Origin: Alphaproteobacteria bacterium
Lineage (GTDB): Bacteria > Pseudomonadota > Alphaproteobacteria > Caulobacterales > Maricaulaceae
Direction of reading: 5' to 3'
Assembly: GCA_018222865.1 (NCBI GenBank)
Contig: JAAEZM010000003.1
Location: 200,199-264,198, forward strand
DNA length: 64,000 bases
This document shows, one piece after another, positions 35,416-44,472 of the stretch; position 1 is the stretch's first letter; every line of letters begins with the position of its first letter. The translations under genes were made by a program, and so were the position numbers. Under the pieces are notes generated by a model that saw only the letters and a program-made list of their open reading frames with translations, did not search any database and had not been told where the DNA came from.

Positions 35416-35892
35416 ATGAAGGGTGATGCTAAGGTAATCGAATATCTCAATGGCGCGCTGAAGCTCGAGCTCGCAGCCATCAATCAATACTTCCTGCACG
35501 CTCGGATGTTCAAAGATTGGGGCTTGGCCAAGATCGCCAAGGTCGAATACGAAGAATCGATCGATGAGATGAAGCATGCTGATGTCCTCATCGAGCGCAT
35601 CCTCTTCCTGGAAGGTCTCCCGAATGTTCAGGACCTAGCCAAGATCTATATTGGTGAAAGCCTCAAGGAATGCCTCGAATGCGATCTCAAGATCGAGCAG
35701 CGCGCCCACCCTTACTATGTGGAGGCAATCGCGCATTGCGAGGAAGTGAAAGACTACGTTACGCGCAAGATCTTCACCGATATTCTTGAGAGTGAAGAAG
35801 AGCATACGGACTATCTCGAGACTCAGCTCGGCTTGATCGATAAGATTGGCGAAGAGCGTTACATGCAATCTCAAATGGAGCCTGGAGCGTAA
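35416..35892 (+). CDS. bfr: Bacterioferritin
   Basis: 158 residues from ATG 35416 (one codon after an in-frame GTG), with AAAGGAGA upstream. It is a haem-containing iron-storage ferritin. With this start, all ferroxidase ligands fall at canonical numbers: E18, E51, H54, E94, E127 and H130. The haem-ligating Met is M52. So both the ferroxidase centre and the inter-subunit haem site are complete. A terminator follows, closing the bfd-bfr unit. Confidence 0.97.
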   Translation: MKGDAKVIEYLNGALKLELAAINQYFLHARMFKDWGLAKIAKVEYEESIDEMKHADVLIERILFLEGLPNVQDLAKIYIGESLKECLECDLKIEQRAHPYYVEAIAHCEEVKDYVTRKIFTDILESEEEHTDYLETQLGLIDKIGEERYMQSQMEPGA

Positions 35893-35963
35893 GCTTGCGC
35901 GAGCGTGTGTATATTTAATTCAGGCTGAAAAGTCTGAAATTAACCCTGATCGCTTAGTGAAAG

Positions 35964-35993
35964 CCCGTGCATGACCTGCACGGGTTTTCATTT
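35964..35993 (+). terminator. Rho-independent terminator after bfr
   Basis: CCCGTGCA at 35964-35971 pairs with TGCACGGG at 35977-35984, followed by TTTTCATTTT. Confidence 0.85.
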
Positions 35994-36006
35994 TAGGGGA
36001 CAGGAT

Positions 36007-37224
36007 ATGACGCTTTTTCGCAAAGGCGCTTGCCTTCTCGCTCTGGCGAGCACGCCAATTCTCGCTACAACACCTCAGGCCTTCGCTGGGGGTGACATCC
36101 ATGTCGATGCGCGCCTGCGCTATGAAACTGTAGAGCAGCCCGGCAAGCTGGACGCCGACGCGTTCACACTACGCACGCGACTGGGTTGGACCTCGCCGGA
36201 GCGCAATGGATTGCGTCTTCTGGCAGAAGTCGAGAATATTATTGACCTTGGCGGTGATCGTAATACCGGTCTGAACGGACAGACGGCATTCGCGACCATC
36301 AAGGATGATGATAATACGGAGCTTCAGCGTCTCCAGATCGACTGGGCTGCGAGCGAGAACTGGTCCTTCCGTATCGGGCGTCAGCACCTATCCTTCGATA
36401 ATAGCCGCTTTATCGGTTCGCCCGGCTGGGGGCAGGACAAGACCTCCCATGATGCTGCCCTGGCTCGTTTCTCCTTCGGCGATTTTACCGCGAGCTATGC
36501 GTATCACTGGCGTATCAATCGCGGCCTGGGACAGGATTTTGACTGGGAGACCGATACCCATCTCTTCCATCTGGCTGTGCGTCCGAGCGAGAACGTCACC
36601 GTCACCGGCTTTGCCTATCTGATCGATCTGGACGATCCGTCGGCGCCTCAGGACCGTTCCAATGCGACCTTCGGGGCGCGTCTGGACGGTAGCGCTGATA
36701 TGGGCGGTTATACGCTGGGGTATAATGCGATGGTCGCGACCCAGTCTGATTACGGCTCGTCTTCCGTCGATTACAATCTGGGATATCTGGGCGGTGAGGT
36801 TAATCTCGCCCGCGACGGGTGGCGTGTCCGCGCCGGCGCGGAATGGCTGGAAGGCGATGGCACGCGCGCTGTCTCCAACCCGCTATCGGCCAATCATGGC
36901 ACGGCCGGCTGGGCAGATGCGATCCATGGCGGTGGTGCGATGGCACCGGGCGATGGTGTATCTCTCGTCTATATTGGCGGCAGCTATGGCCAGGACGTCG
37001 AGAACGCCTTCATCCGCTCGTTTGCGCTCGGCTTTACAGCCTGGGAGTTCGAATTTGACCGGACGGGGCTTGAGTTGGGCGATGAGCTCGACCTGTTCGC
37101 CCGTTTCGGCATCACCGATGCCGTCGACTTCCATATCCAATATGCTGACTATGATGGTGTGGAGGCCAATAACGCCCCCACCGACCGCACCAAGACCTGG
37201 GTGTTCTTCACCTATCGTCGCTAG
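36007..37224 (+). CDS. Outer-membrane beta-barrel protein (alginate-export/porin-like)
   Basis: 405 residues from ATG 36007. A signal peptide (LLALASTPILATTPQAFA) is followed by alternating amphipathic strands rich in aromatics and Asp throughout, ending with FTYRR; a terminal aromatic-rich strand is typical of outer-membrane barrels. The early RLRYETVEQPGKLDADAFTLRTRLG stretch (region, about 38-60) resembles alginate-export/phosphate-porin-like barrels. The transported compound is unknown. Terminators bracket it. Confidence 0.75.
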   Translation: MTLFRKGACLLALASTPILATTPQAFAGGDIHVDARLRYETVEQPGKLDADAFTLRTRLGWTSPERNGLRLLAEVENIIDLGGDRNTGLNGQTAFATIKDDDNTELQRLQIDWAASENWSFRIGRQHLSFDNSRFIGSPGWGQDKTSHDAALARFSFGDFTASYAYHWRINRGLGQDFDWETDTHLFHLAVRPSENVTVTGFAYLIDLDDPSAPQDRSNATFGARLDGSADMGGYTLGYNAMVATQSDYGSSSVDYNLGYLGGEVNLARDGWRVRAGAEWLEGDGTRAVSNPLSANHGTAGWADAIHGGGAMAPGDGVSLVYIGGSYGQDVENAFIRSFALGFTAWEFEFDRTGLELGDELDLFARFGITDAVDFHIQYADYDGVEANNAPTDRTKTWVFFTYRR

Positions 37225-37231
37225 GACAGGA

Positions 37232-37262
37232 AAGGGCGGATCATTCGATCCGCCCTTCTTCT
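37232..37262. terminator. Bidirectional terminator
   Basis: AAGGGCGGATC at 37232-37242 pairs with GATCCGCCCTT at 37247-37257, followed by CTTCTTT. It lies between the convergent ends of the outer-membrane protein gene and the yghU-like gene. Confidence 0.8.
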
Positions 37263-37267
37263 TTGGC

Positions 37268-38110
37268 CTATTTTTCAAAATCGGCTGCGCTATGGCGTTC
37301 CGGTAATTGGGTCGCCTCGTCACCCCAGGCCTTATTGACCCGTACGCCCCGCTTGACCGCCGGCCGTGAATTGATTGTTTCGGCCCAGCGCTGGACGTTT
37401 TTATAGTCGTCGACCGAGAGGAATTCAGCGGCATTGTAAAGCAGGCCGCGCGCCAAGCCGCCATACCAGGGGAATATCGCCATGTCGGCGATGGTGTAAT
37501 CTGCGCCCGCGATGAATTCGCGCTCGGCCAAAGCCTTGTCGAGCACATCCATCTGCCGCTTCACTTCCATTGCATAGCGATTGATCGGGTATTCGAACTT
37601 CTCCGGTGCATAGGCGTAGAAATGCCCGAAACCGCCGCCGAGGAAGGGCGCCGAGCCCATCTGCCACATCAGCCAGTTGAGGACTTCCGTCCGCTCGGGT
37701 CCCGAGGCGGGAAGAAATTCTCCAAACTTTTCCGCCAGGTGGATCAGGATAGAACCGGATTCAAAGACGTGCAGAGGTTCACTGCCGCTACGATCGAGAA
37801 GGGCCGGGATTTTTGAATTTGGATTGATATCGACAAACCCGCTGGAGAATTGCTCACCCTCCTGGATGCGGATTAGCCAGGCATCATACTCAGCCTCTTT
37901 AATCCCCTTCTCGAGCAATTCCTCGAACATGATGGTCACCTTCACGCCGTTCGGCGTTCCCAGCGAGTAAAGCTGGAACGAGTGTTCGCCGACCGGCAGC
38001 GCTTTTTCGTGCGTCGCTCCGGAAATCGGACGATTGATGCTGGCAAACTGGCCACCGCTTTCAGCGTCCCAGGTCCAGACTTTCGGCGGCGTATAAAGCG
38101 TGTCGGTCAT
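37268..38110 (-). CDS. yghU: YghU-type glutathione S-transferase/disulfide reductase
   Basis: 280 residues from ATG 38110. The long N-terminal extension (TPPKVWTWDAESGGQFASIN, then RPISGATHEKALPVG) is characteristic of the YghU/Nu-class family. The thioredoxin-like domain carries QLYSLGTPNGVKVTIMFEE and NPNSKIPALLD. The helical C-terminal domain carries AGADYTIADMAIFPW. It reduces disulfides with two bound glutathiones. The left-hand copy of the tRNA-Thr direct repeat lies 135 bp upstream of its start. Confidence 0.92.
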   Translation of the reverse strand: MTDTLYTPPKVWTWDAESGGQFASINRPISGATHEKALPVGEHSFQLYSLGTPNGVKVTIMFEELLEKGIKEAEYDAWLIRIQEGEQFSSGFVDINPNSKIPALLDRSGSEPLHVFESGSILIHLAEKFGEFLPASGPERTEVLNWLMWQMGSAPFLGGGFGHFYAYAPEKFEYPINRYAMEVKRQMDVLDKALAEREFIAGADYTIADMAIFPWYGGLARGLLYNAAEFLSVDDYKNVQRWAETINSRPAVKRGVRVNKAWGDEATQLPERHSAADFEK

Positions 38111-38245
38111 GACATTCCCCAATCTTGGTGTCACCCATATCTAGGAGATGCTCTGCGTCCAGCAAGGGCCAGAACCTAATTGCCAAGTCACAGCCGCGTG
38201 AGAACGCAACGGGGCGCCGGTTATCGAGCGGAGCGGAAGCAGGAG

Positions 38246-38264
38246 AGAAATGGTGCCGCTTGCG
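38246..38264. repeat. Direct repeat, distal attachment-site copy (tRNA-Thr 3' end)
   Basis: AGAAATGGTGCCGCTTGCG is identical over 19 bp to 40771-40789, which covers the last 14 bases of the tRNA-Thr gene and 5 flanking bases. Beyond the repeat the two sequences diverge. The remainder of a tRNA is absent here. Confidence 0.8.
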
Positions 38265-38292
38265 GGTACAAACTCAAACAGCGCAGCCCTGA

Positions 38293-38859
38293 GCGCGCCT
38301 GTGGGATCTCACCACAGGGGCCGAGGTCAGGCGATTCACTCATGATGATGCCCTCTGGGGTGCCGAACTCGTCATGGACGAAACCAGGCTTCTTTCTTGG
38401 AGCAGGGACAACACAGCGCGCTTATGGGACGTGGAGACGGGTGCGGAAATTCGCCGGTTTGAGCACCCTGGTTGGGCGCGAGGTGCGCTACTATCCGCTG
38501 ATAACGCGAATTTATTGACCTGGGGTGGAGAAAATGTAGCCCTGCTATGGGACGCGCAGTCTGGTGAGGTGCTAGAGCGATTTGACCATTTCGGTCTTAT
38601 CCTGGGTGCGAGTTTCACACCGGACGGTGACGGTGTCCTCACTTGGGGTGGGGCCCGGGCGCAGCTCTGGGACAAGACGAGCGGAGTCATCGAGGGGGAT
38701 TTTAGCCATTATCCATACCTCTTGTGGACTGCTGACCTCTCGCCAGATGGCCATGCGCTAACTACGACGGGAGAAGGCCGGGCGCGATTATGGGATGTTG
38801 GGATCGGATCTGTGATTACCGAGTACCATGGTACGGATTGGAGTGAAGGTGGACGATGA
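38293..38859 (+). pseudogene. WD40-repeat beta-propeller protein, 5'-truncated
   Basis: The frame is open from 38293 to TGA 38857. Its first internal ATG (38374) falls in the middle of a repeat, and a full WD40 unit (ARLWDLTTGAEVRRF) precedes it without a start. About four to five repeats of 41-42 residues are visible, each with LWD, TGAE or SGEV, RF-x-H and a LLTWG/SWS strand. The gene is therefore the C-terminal remnant of a longer propeller protein, cut near the attachment repeat. The intact relative may have carried a signalling or effector domain; that part is lost. Confidence 0.65.
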
Positions 38860-39021
38860 TTTACCCGCGATCACGCACAGCCGAAAGGAATATGGCCGAT
38901 CCAAACGAAACCCTGGACCGGCCATAGTTGCTCAATTCTACGCGTATTGAAAATTCAAGCTCAACCGGGCAAGATTCTAGAAATAACTAGTCGGGTCAAA
39001 ACAACGGCATTTGGAGGATCC

Positions 39022-39789
39022 ATGACCAGCTTTATCGCCAATATAGGTGTTGTCGCCGCTCTCGTGGTCGCAGGCCTCGGTGGATCGGCACACGCGTATC
39101 TCCAAGATTATACCGACGAACAGATTGCAAATCACAGCAGAGCCCTTCAATTTCAGAGGGCCGGTAACGACGAATTAGCAGCGAGTTTATATACAGTAGG
39201 CTGTTATGATCACGGTGTGGTCGAAAGTTGTTTAAACTTAGGGATACTTTATGATTTGGGGCGAATATCAGCCTCATCTTCTGCAAGAACCGCTGAGTTG
39301 GCCAATGAGACGCTGCAAATGGCTTGCGATGGCGGTATGGCGGCTGGATGTCTCTTGGCGGGCATACACTATGCAACAGGGGATGGAGTGGCGCAGAATT
39401 ATGCGACAGCAGCGAGTTTGTACCGCCGGGCGTGTGACGGCGACGATGCTGCTGGATGTCTCAGGGCGGGCAGATACTATGCAGTTGGGCGTGGAGTGGC
39501 GCAGAATTATGCGACAGCAGTGAATTTCTTCCGCCGGGCGTGTGAGGGCGACGAGGCTCAAGCCTGTACGCTAGTGGGAAACGCTTACGAGCGTGGAGAA
39601 GGCGTGGCGCAGAACTACACGACAGCAGCGTATTATCTCCGCCGCGCGTGTAGAAGCGACGACGGAGCCGGCTGCGTAGGGCTCTCACTGCTTTACTACG
39701 ATGGAAATGGTGTTCCCCAAAATCCCAATGAGGCGAGAAGACTTCTCCAGCGGGCGTGTGCGCTAGGTAGGACTGCAGTTTGCGAGTGA
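39022..39789 (+). CDS. Secreted Sel1-repeat (cysteine-rich, Hcp-like) protein
   Basis: 255 residues from ATG 39022 with TTGGAGGATC upstream. A signal peptide ends near GGSAHA. At least five Sel1-like repeats of 36 residues follow: ACDGDDAAGCLRAGRYY, GVAQNYATAVNFFRRACEG and so on. Each holds a Cys pair with spacing typical of Hcp-type disulfide-bonded repeats. Family members mediate protein-protein contacts; secreted ones act in host interaction or envelope stress. It is the only apparently intact gene in the tRNA-Thr segment. The repeats are nearly identical at DNA level. Confidence 0.82.
   Translation: MTSFIANIGVVAALVVAGLGGSAHAYLQDYTDEQIANHSRALQFQRAGNDELAASLYTVGCYDHGVVESCLNLGILYDLGRISASSSARTAELANETLQMACDGGMAAGCLLAGIHYATGDGVAQNYATAASLYRRACDGDDAAGCLRAGRYYAVGRGVAQNYATAVNFFRRACEGDEAQACTLVGNAYERGEGVAQNYTTAAYYLRRACRSDDGAGCVGLSLLYYDGNGVPQNPNEARRLLQRACALGRTAVCE
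39385..39708 (+). repeat. 108-bp tandem repeats inside the Sel1 gene
   Basis: The motif GTGGCGCAGAA recurs with exact 108-bp period (units at 39385, 39493 and 39601). The first two units share a run of more than 25 identical bases. The period equals 36 codons, one Sel1 repeat, so copy number can change without breaking the frame. Confidence 0.75.
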
Positions 39790-40314
39790 AGCAGAGACTA
39801 AGGGCGACCCGGCGAAAGGGTCATAGCCCGGTTAGCGAATCCTTGTCGAGAGTTCTCTTGAGGCGATGCGACCGCAAGCGACCTTGGTCCGCTCTGCTCA
39901 CGGCGGAGCAAGGTGCAACGCATAGAGCCGGCTTTAGCAATCCGCTGGGGTCTTCTTTAGAGTGACGGGATAGCGCTGTCATCCGAAAGTTCCGATGCCC
40001 AGTGTATGAGTCGTGTGAGCCTGCTGGCGAGCGATTGAGACTTCGGGCGAGTATCCTGAGAAACTTCAGATGCTCGAAATAGACGAGGGACCGGAGGGTC
40101 TCAGGTCACACACAGTGTTGCGGACATCGGCACGTCGAACCGCCGCACATAACCCGCCGGGCCCTAGCTTTAAATCTGGGCCACTTCGATGGGGCAGGCC
40201 AGCGATGATTGAGCACTCACAGCGCTCGCCGTCACGCCCGCTGCTATGGCCGAGAGGCGTGCCTTGGTGATTGGCCTTAACACGTATGATGACATCCAAC
40301 CGCTCACTTTTTCT
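39790..40314. other. Gene-free stretch within the tRNA-Thr segment
   Basis: No convincing frame, RNA gene or terminator was found on either strand. The short frames present have no ribosome site and no recognisable protein features. It is best read as eroded mobile-element DNA. Confidence 0.5.
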
Positions 40315-40625
40315 CGCGAACAAACGCGAGATTGTTGACTGGTTGACGTTGAAGTCTCGCGCAATCTCGGCCTGGCTCTCTCCGGCTTGTAACCGCTCGA
40401 TCACAACGGCGCGCTGATGCGCGGTAAGCTTCGGCCTGCGGCCGAACTTCATGCCGCCCTCTCAAGCGTCAACTTGCGTTCAAATTGCGCCAAACCTGCG
40501 AGGAGGGTCATCAGCAATTCGCCCTGGGCGGTCGTCGTATCTAAAAAGGGTTCGTCGATCGACCGGAAACGAAGTTTGGCTACCGAGCGAAGATTATCAG
40601 ACATCGAAGCGAGCGATCAAAACGG
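40315..40625 (-). pseudogene. Serine recombinase (resolvase/invertase) fragment, frameshifted
   Basis: The minus strand encodes the second half of a Tn3-type resolvase in pieces. RFRSIDEPFLDTTTAQGELL, MTLLAGLAQFERKLTLERAA, then a stop, and in another frame KFGRRPKLTAHQRAVVIERL and IARDFNVNQSTISRLFA (the C-terminal helix-turn-helix). The N-terminal catalytic Ser region is missing, and the join between ERAA and KFGRRPKL has lost about ten codons. The gene cannot be active. It marks past mobile-element activity in the segment. Confidence 0.7.
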
Positions 40626-40775
40626 ACTAGTGCTACGGATATGCTACACGGACTAGCCGGTAGTGCCTGTAAATCACCGGAAATGCCTGTGATCGCGCTG
40701 TACGCTGCTACAACAACGAAAGCAGAAACCCAACCCAAAAGGGCCGCCTAAGGCATTGTATTTAAAGGAAAGAAA

Positions 40776-40851
<76 letters not shown>

Positions 40852-40943
40852 ACACTGATCTGGGAAGGCCGTAGCGCCTTCCAAGAGGCGGCGGAAACTA
40901 ACCGCGAAATGGGGTCTTGCCAAGTCCCCCTGTCTGGCCTTTG

Positions 40944-41576
40944 TCAGCGCACACTGGCCGGGGCGTCCACACGTTCCAGCACAGGCTGCATCAAGAGATC
41001 GAAATCGGGCTCTCCGCGGTTGACCAACACGATGTCGGCGAAAGGTTTTTGCGGCTCGACATGCAGGTCGTGCATCGGGCGGACATGGGTTTCAAACTGG
41101 GCCCGTGCAAAGGCCTCGGTCCGCTCGCGCTCGGCAACATCCCGCGAAATGCGCCGCTGCAGGCGAATATCATCTCCGGCAGAGACATAGACCGTCAGAT
41201 CGAAGAGCAAGCGCAACCGCTCCGTCGTCAGCAAATGCATGCCCTCGACAATCACGAAGGGTGCCGCTGCGCAGGCGCGGGTCCGGTCTTCACGGCAATG
41301 AGTCGCGAAATCATAGATCGGCGCCTCAACAGCCTCGCCTGAACGCAAGGCCATGAGATGGGCTTCCAGCAGGTCATGATCCTTGGCGGCCGGTTCATCG
41401 AAATTGAAACGCCCGGCGTCGAAATTCTCGAAGCGACCGGCATCATGGTAGTAATTATCCTCGGACAGGACATAACAGCCTTGCGGCGCGAAGTGCTGGG
41501 CCAGGGCTTCGGCAAGCCGGGTTTTGCCCGAGGCGGAGCCTCCGGTGATCGCGATCAGGCGGGATTTCTTCATCAT
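40944..41576 (-). CDS. udk: Uridine kinase family protein
   Basis: 210 residues. The P-loop is ITGGSASGKTRLAEAL near the N-terminus. SEDNYYHDAGRFENFD and FDEPAAKDHDLL fit uridine kinase/phosphoribulokinase-like folds, and FVIVEGMHLL is the Walker-B-like strand. It phosphorylates uridine or cytidine in salvage. Its ATG overlaps the stop of the HemY-like gene by four bases, so it is the last gene of the hem cluster on this strand. Confidence 0.82.
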   Translation of the reverse strand: MMKKSRLIAITGGSASGKTRLAEALAQHFAPQGCYVLSEDNYYHDAGRFENFDAGRFNFDEPAAKDHDLLEAHLMALRSGEAVEAPIYDFATHCREDRTRACAAAPFVIVEGMHLLTTERLRLLFDLTVYVSAGDDIRLQRRISRDVAERERTEAFARAQFETHVRPMHDLHVEPQKPFADIVLVNRGEPDFDLLMQPVLERVDAPASVR

Positions 41577-43081
41577 GCAGCGCGTCCGGCGTCGTCATCA
41601 TCACTGTCCGCGTCAATGCCCGGATCATCGGGCTGGCGCGGCGCGGTGAAATAACTCCTTCCATGTCCGGGTGTCACCCCGCCGGTTGCAGGGCGCGGCC
41701 GAGGCGCTTCCAGCAGCGCAGTTTCCGGCACCGCGCCCGCAGCGATTTCAAAGCGCTCGTGACGCGGGTGGATAAGGCGGCCCTCATCACCGAAGACATA
41801 GACCATGCGCTGCCAGTCTTCCGGCGTGTAGGGGAAGGGGCGGCCTTCCGCGTCCATATCGCTCCAGTCCGCTTCCCCAGAAGCATGGGCTGCGCGGGTC
41901 ATCCAGCGGCGCGCCTGCTCATCCTTGTCTTCCAGGCGCGCCAAACGGGCGGCCATCGCAAAGACGCGCGCGCTTGGCGTTTCTGCCTCCAAATGCGGCT
42001 CCAAGTGTTTGCGTGCGATGGCGCTGTCACCATCATCCAGGGCAATTTCCGCAAGGATAAGCTGGCTCTCGCGATGATCGGGATGTGCCGCGGCGAGGCT
42101 GCGCATGCGTTCTGCGCGTTTGGCCCGGTTATCAGACTTGCGCAAATCCCGATAGGCCCGAGCAAGGGCGGGATGGGGCTGGGCCTGCCAGCCGGCTTCC
42201 AGCACATCAGCCGCGCGCTTGTAACGCTTCGCCGCAAACAGCAGGCGGGACGCCAGGGTTGCAGCGGGCGCGAAGCCAGGCTCGGCACGGGTCGCGGCTT
42301 CCGCAAGATCGCGGGCGCGGGCGGGATCTTCATCCTCGCAAGCCAGCGCTGCAGCGGTCATGACAACGGTTCGGCGGCGGCGCAGGAGGTCGGCCGGTAA
42401 TTGGCGACGACGTTCGGCCTCATTGAGGGTGGAGAGTGCATCTTCCCATTTGAACTGGGCAATCTGCGCATCAAAAAGGGCTTCAAAAGCCCATTTTGCG
42501 CCCTTGGCACGCGCAAAGGCATCCTCGGCATGCTCAATCGTGGCGGTGTGATCCCCGCGCGCATGGGCGAGCTGGGCCAGGCCGCGGCGCGCGACGACGC
42601 GGGTCTTGTTATCTTCCAGAAGGGCTTCGTAATGGGTCTCCGCGCCTTCCAGATTACCGGCCGCTTCAGCAGCGCGCGCAGCGAGGAGGCGCGACAGGGC
42701 AGGGCGTTCCAGCAAGGTATCTGCGCGGGCGGCCTGGCGCACAGCGGTTTCACCATCACCCGCCGCAGAGGCGATTAGGGCGCGCTCAAGCGCGTCATAG
42801 CCCTGCTCTGTCCGGCGGCGCGCCAGGAAGTTGCGGAACTTCTCCGGGGAGGTGACGGCCATATAGCCCGCCCAGATGAGAAGAAAGAGCGTAAAGGTCG
42901 CAACGATCAACAAGCCGATGCCGACCACAAACGGGACTTCCATCCGATAGCCAAGAAACTCGAAGACAGCCCGACCCGGATTAAGCGCAAAGAACCAGCC
43001 CGCGCCTGCAGCCACCGCGATGACCAGGAAGAGCAGGATGAATTTGACGATTGCAGGAATTTTGAAGGGCAGTTTGATCAT
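41573..43081 (-). CDS. hemY: HemY-like membrane TPR protein
   Basis: 502 residues. Two N-terminal membrane helices (about 9-30 and 45-70), with the HemY_N domain between 30 and 130 (GYRMEVPFVVGIGLL, FLARRRTEQGYDALERALIASAAGD). Tetratricopeptide-like helices run to about 400. The acidic low-complexity tail ends DADSDDDDAGRAA. In proteobacteria this protein is encoded with hemCD. It is not the protoporphyrinogen oxidase that shares the HemY name. Overlaps with both neighbours suggest coupled translation. Confidence 0.9.
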   Translation of the reverse strand: MIKLPFKIPAIVKFILLFLVIAVAAGAGWFFALNPGRAVFEFLGYRMEVPFVVGIGLLIVATFTLFLLIWAGYMAVTSPEKFRNFLARRRTEQGYDALERALIASAAGDGETAVRQAARADTLLERPALSRLLAARAAEAAGNLEGAETHYEALLEDNKTRVVARRGLAQLAHARGDHTATIEHAEDAFARAKGAKWAFEALFDAQIAQFKWEDALSTLNEAERRRQLPADLLRRRRTVVMTAAALACEDEDPARARDLAEAATRAEPGFAPAATLASRLLFAAKRYKRAADVLEAGWQAQPHPALARAYRDLRKSDNRAKRAERMRSLAAAHPDHRESQLILAEIALDDGDSAIARKHLEPHLEAETPSARVFAMAARLARLEDKDEQARRWMTRAAHASGEADWSDMDAEGRPFPYTPEDWQRMVYVFGDEGRLIHPRHERFEIAAGAVPETALLEAPRPRPATGGVTPGHGRSYFTAPRQPDDPGIDADSDDDDAGRAA

Positions 43082-44439
43082 GATGGATCAGCTCCGCTTT
43101 CTGCTGCCTGACGATTCAAGTCAGTGCGCAGGGCTTCAATACTTTCATCAACACTCAGTCGGGCGCGCGCCAGGACGAGCCAGTCCCGCGCAGCGTCCAG
43201 CGCTTCGCCTTCAAGCTGCTCGGTGATCGAGACGGCCGTTTGCAGATCGCCCTCTGCCAGGCGTTCCTCGCTGAGCGCGGTGAGCGCCAGCGTGCCGCTA
43301 TCATCGCTTTGGGGATCCATGCGCTGCAGTTCGATCAAACCCCAAAGGCGGCTCACACTCACGCCGGCATCGCGGATCGCCGTGCCCGGATAGGTCTCGC
43401 TGAGCTCATCGACGGAAAGGACGCCAGCGCGAGCGTGCCCGGACAGGCGATCAAGATCTGCATTGTCGCGCCATAGTCGCGCCAGCGCCGCGCGCTCGGC
43501 CTCGAAGGCTTCCCCGGTGACGGCGCGGTCGCGCAAGGCGGTCAATGCTAGGGCGCGGGCGGCCAAGCGGCGATCATCTGCGCTATCGGCGGCTGCTGCG
43601 CTGGCGGTCGCCGTCTCAACGGCGCTATCGGCGGTTTCTTGCGCGCTTTGTGATGCGGTCTGCGCGCTTGCGACAAGGCGGCGGAGCTCGTCGATGGCCT
43701 GGTCGATGTCTGCAAGCCGCGTATTCATGGCGTCTGCCGCATCGATTTCTGAGGGATCCGGCGGTGCGGAAATTGCGGCTTCCAGCGCGTCCAGACGGCT
43801 GGAAAGATCTGCAAAATCAGGATTTTCGGCTGGGGTCTGTGCTGCTTGTTGCAGAGTCGAAACGAGCTGATTGCTCAAATCGTCCTGGCCGGTTTCCAAG
43901 GCTGTGAGACGTCGTTCGAGCGGTTCGGCATCAAACGGCTCGCTTGGTGTCGGCATTTCGGTTTGCGGCGCGCTTTCCAATGCCTCCAGCCGGGCCAGGA
44001 TGGGGGCAAGATCCGTGGCGGTCGATGTTTCACCCGTGGCGATGGGGGTCAAGGCACCGCCTTCGATATCGGCTTCCAGCGTGTCGAGGCGGGCGATGAG
44101 GTCATCAATACGCGGATCGGGGGCGGGTTCGCTTGGTATCTCTGGCGCTGGCGCATTCTCAAGCGCGATCAGGCGGGCTTCCAGCGCAGTCATATGCTCG
44201 GTGAGGGCCGCGCGCTCTGCATCCGCGCCCGACAGGTCCAGTGCAATGGGGGCGGGGAAGTAGCGGGCCCCGCCATAGCCAAGCGCGCCGCCTGCGAGGC
44301 TGGCGAGAATGAAAAGGCTCAGGGCGGTTCCCATGCCCAGCCCTGACTTCACGGCCGCAGCACGCGGCGTTTCCGATGGGGCCGGTTCGAATTCCGCATC
44401 GAGCGGTTCAGGCTCTAGATCAGGCTTGGACTCAGACAT
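43078..44439 (-). CDS. Mitofilin/HemX-like membrane coiled-coil protein (COG4223)
   Basis: 453 residues. A proline/glutamate-rich N-terminus (1-30), one membrane helix (about 38-60), a long periplasmic region of coiled coil with heptad leucines (LTEHMTALEARLIALE, LIARLDTLEADIEG and others), and a C-terminal domain (GEAFEAERAALARLW, GHARAGVLSVDELSETYPGTA). It matches the alphaproteobacterial mitofilin-like proteins thought to be ancestral to mitochondrial MICOS Mic60. Position next to hemD is the norm for this family. Confidence 0.85.
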   Translation of the reverse strand: MSESKPDLEPEPLDAEFEPAPSETPRAAAVKSGLGMGTALSLFILASLAGGALGYGGARYFPAPIALDLSGADAERAALTEHMTALEARLIALENAPAPEIPSEPAPDPRIDDLIARLDTLEADIEGGALTPIATGETSTATDLAPILARLEALESAPQTEMPTPSEPFDAEPLERRLTALETGQDDLSNQLVSTLQQAAQTPAENPDFADLSSRLDALEAAISAPPDPSEIDAADAMNTRLADIDQAIDELRRLVASAQTASQSAQETADSAVETATASAAAADSADDRRLAARALALTALRDRAVTGEAFEAERAALARLWRDNADLDRLSGHARAGVLSVDELSETYPGTAIRDAGVSVSRLWGLIELQRMDPQSDDSGTLALTALSEERLAEGDLQTAVSITEQLEGEALDAARDWLVLARARLSVDESIEALRTDLNRQAAESGADPS

Positions 44440-44472
44440 GCCAGCTCACGATTCGTTCGGTGAGCGGTCACT

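Noticed and set aside
40066..40314. C-terminal half of the 128-residue frame at 40066-40452
   Set aside because: After the helix-turn-helix the translation loses protein character (low-complexity Gly/Arg/Ser), so only the resolvase fragment is kept, as a pseudogene.
40630..40700. Repeated CGGACTAG and TGCCTGT motifs as integron attC or dif sites
   Set aside because: Two short copies without the required palindromic core or spacing; no integrase or cassette nearby.
41663..42400. 245-residue plus-strand frame within the HemY-like gene
   Set aside because: It is antisense to a gene supported by family and operon context, with an arginine/alanine-rich shadow composition.
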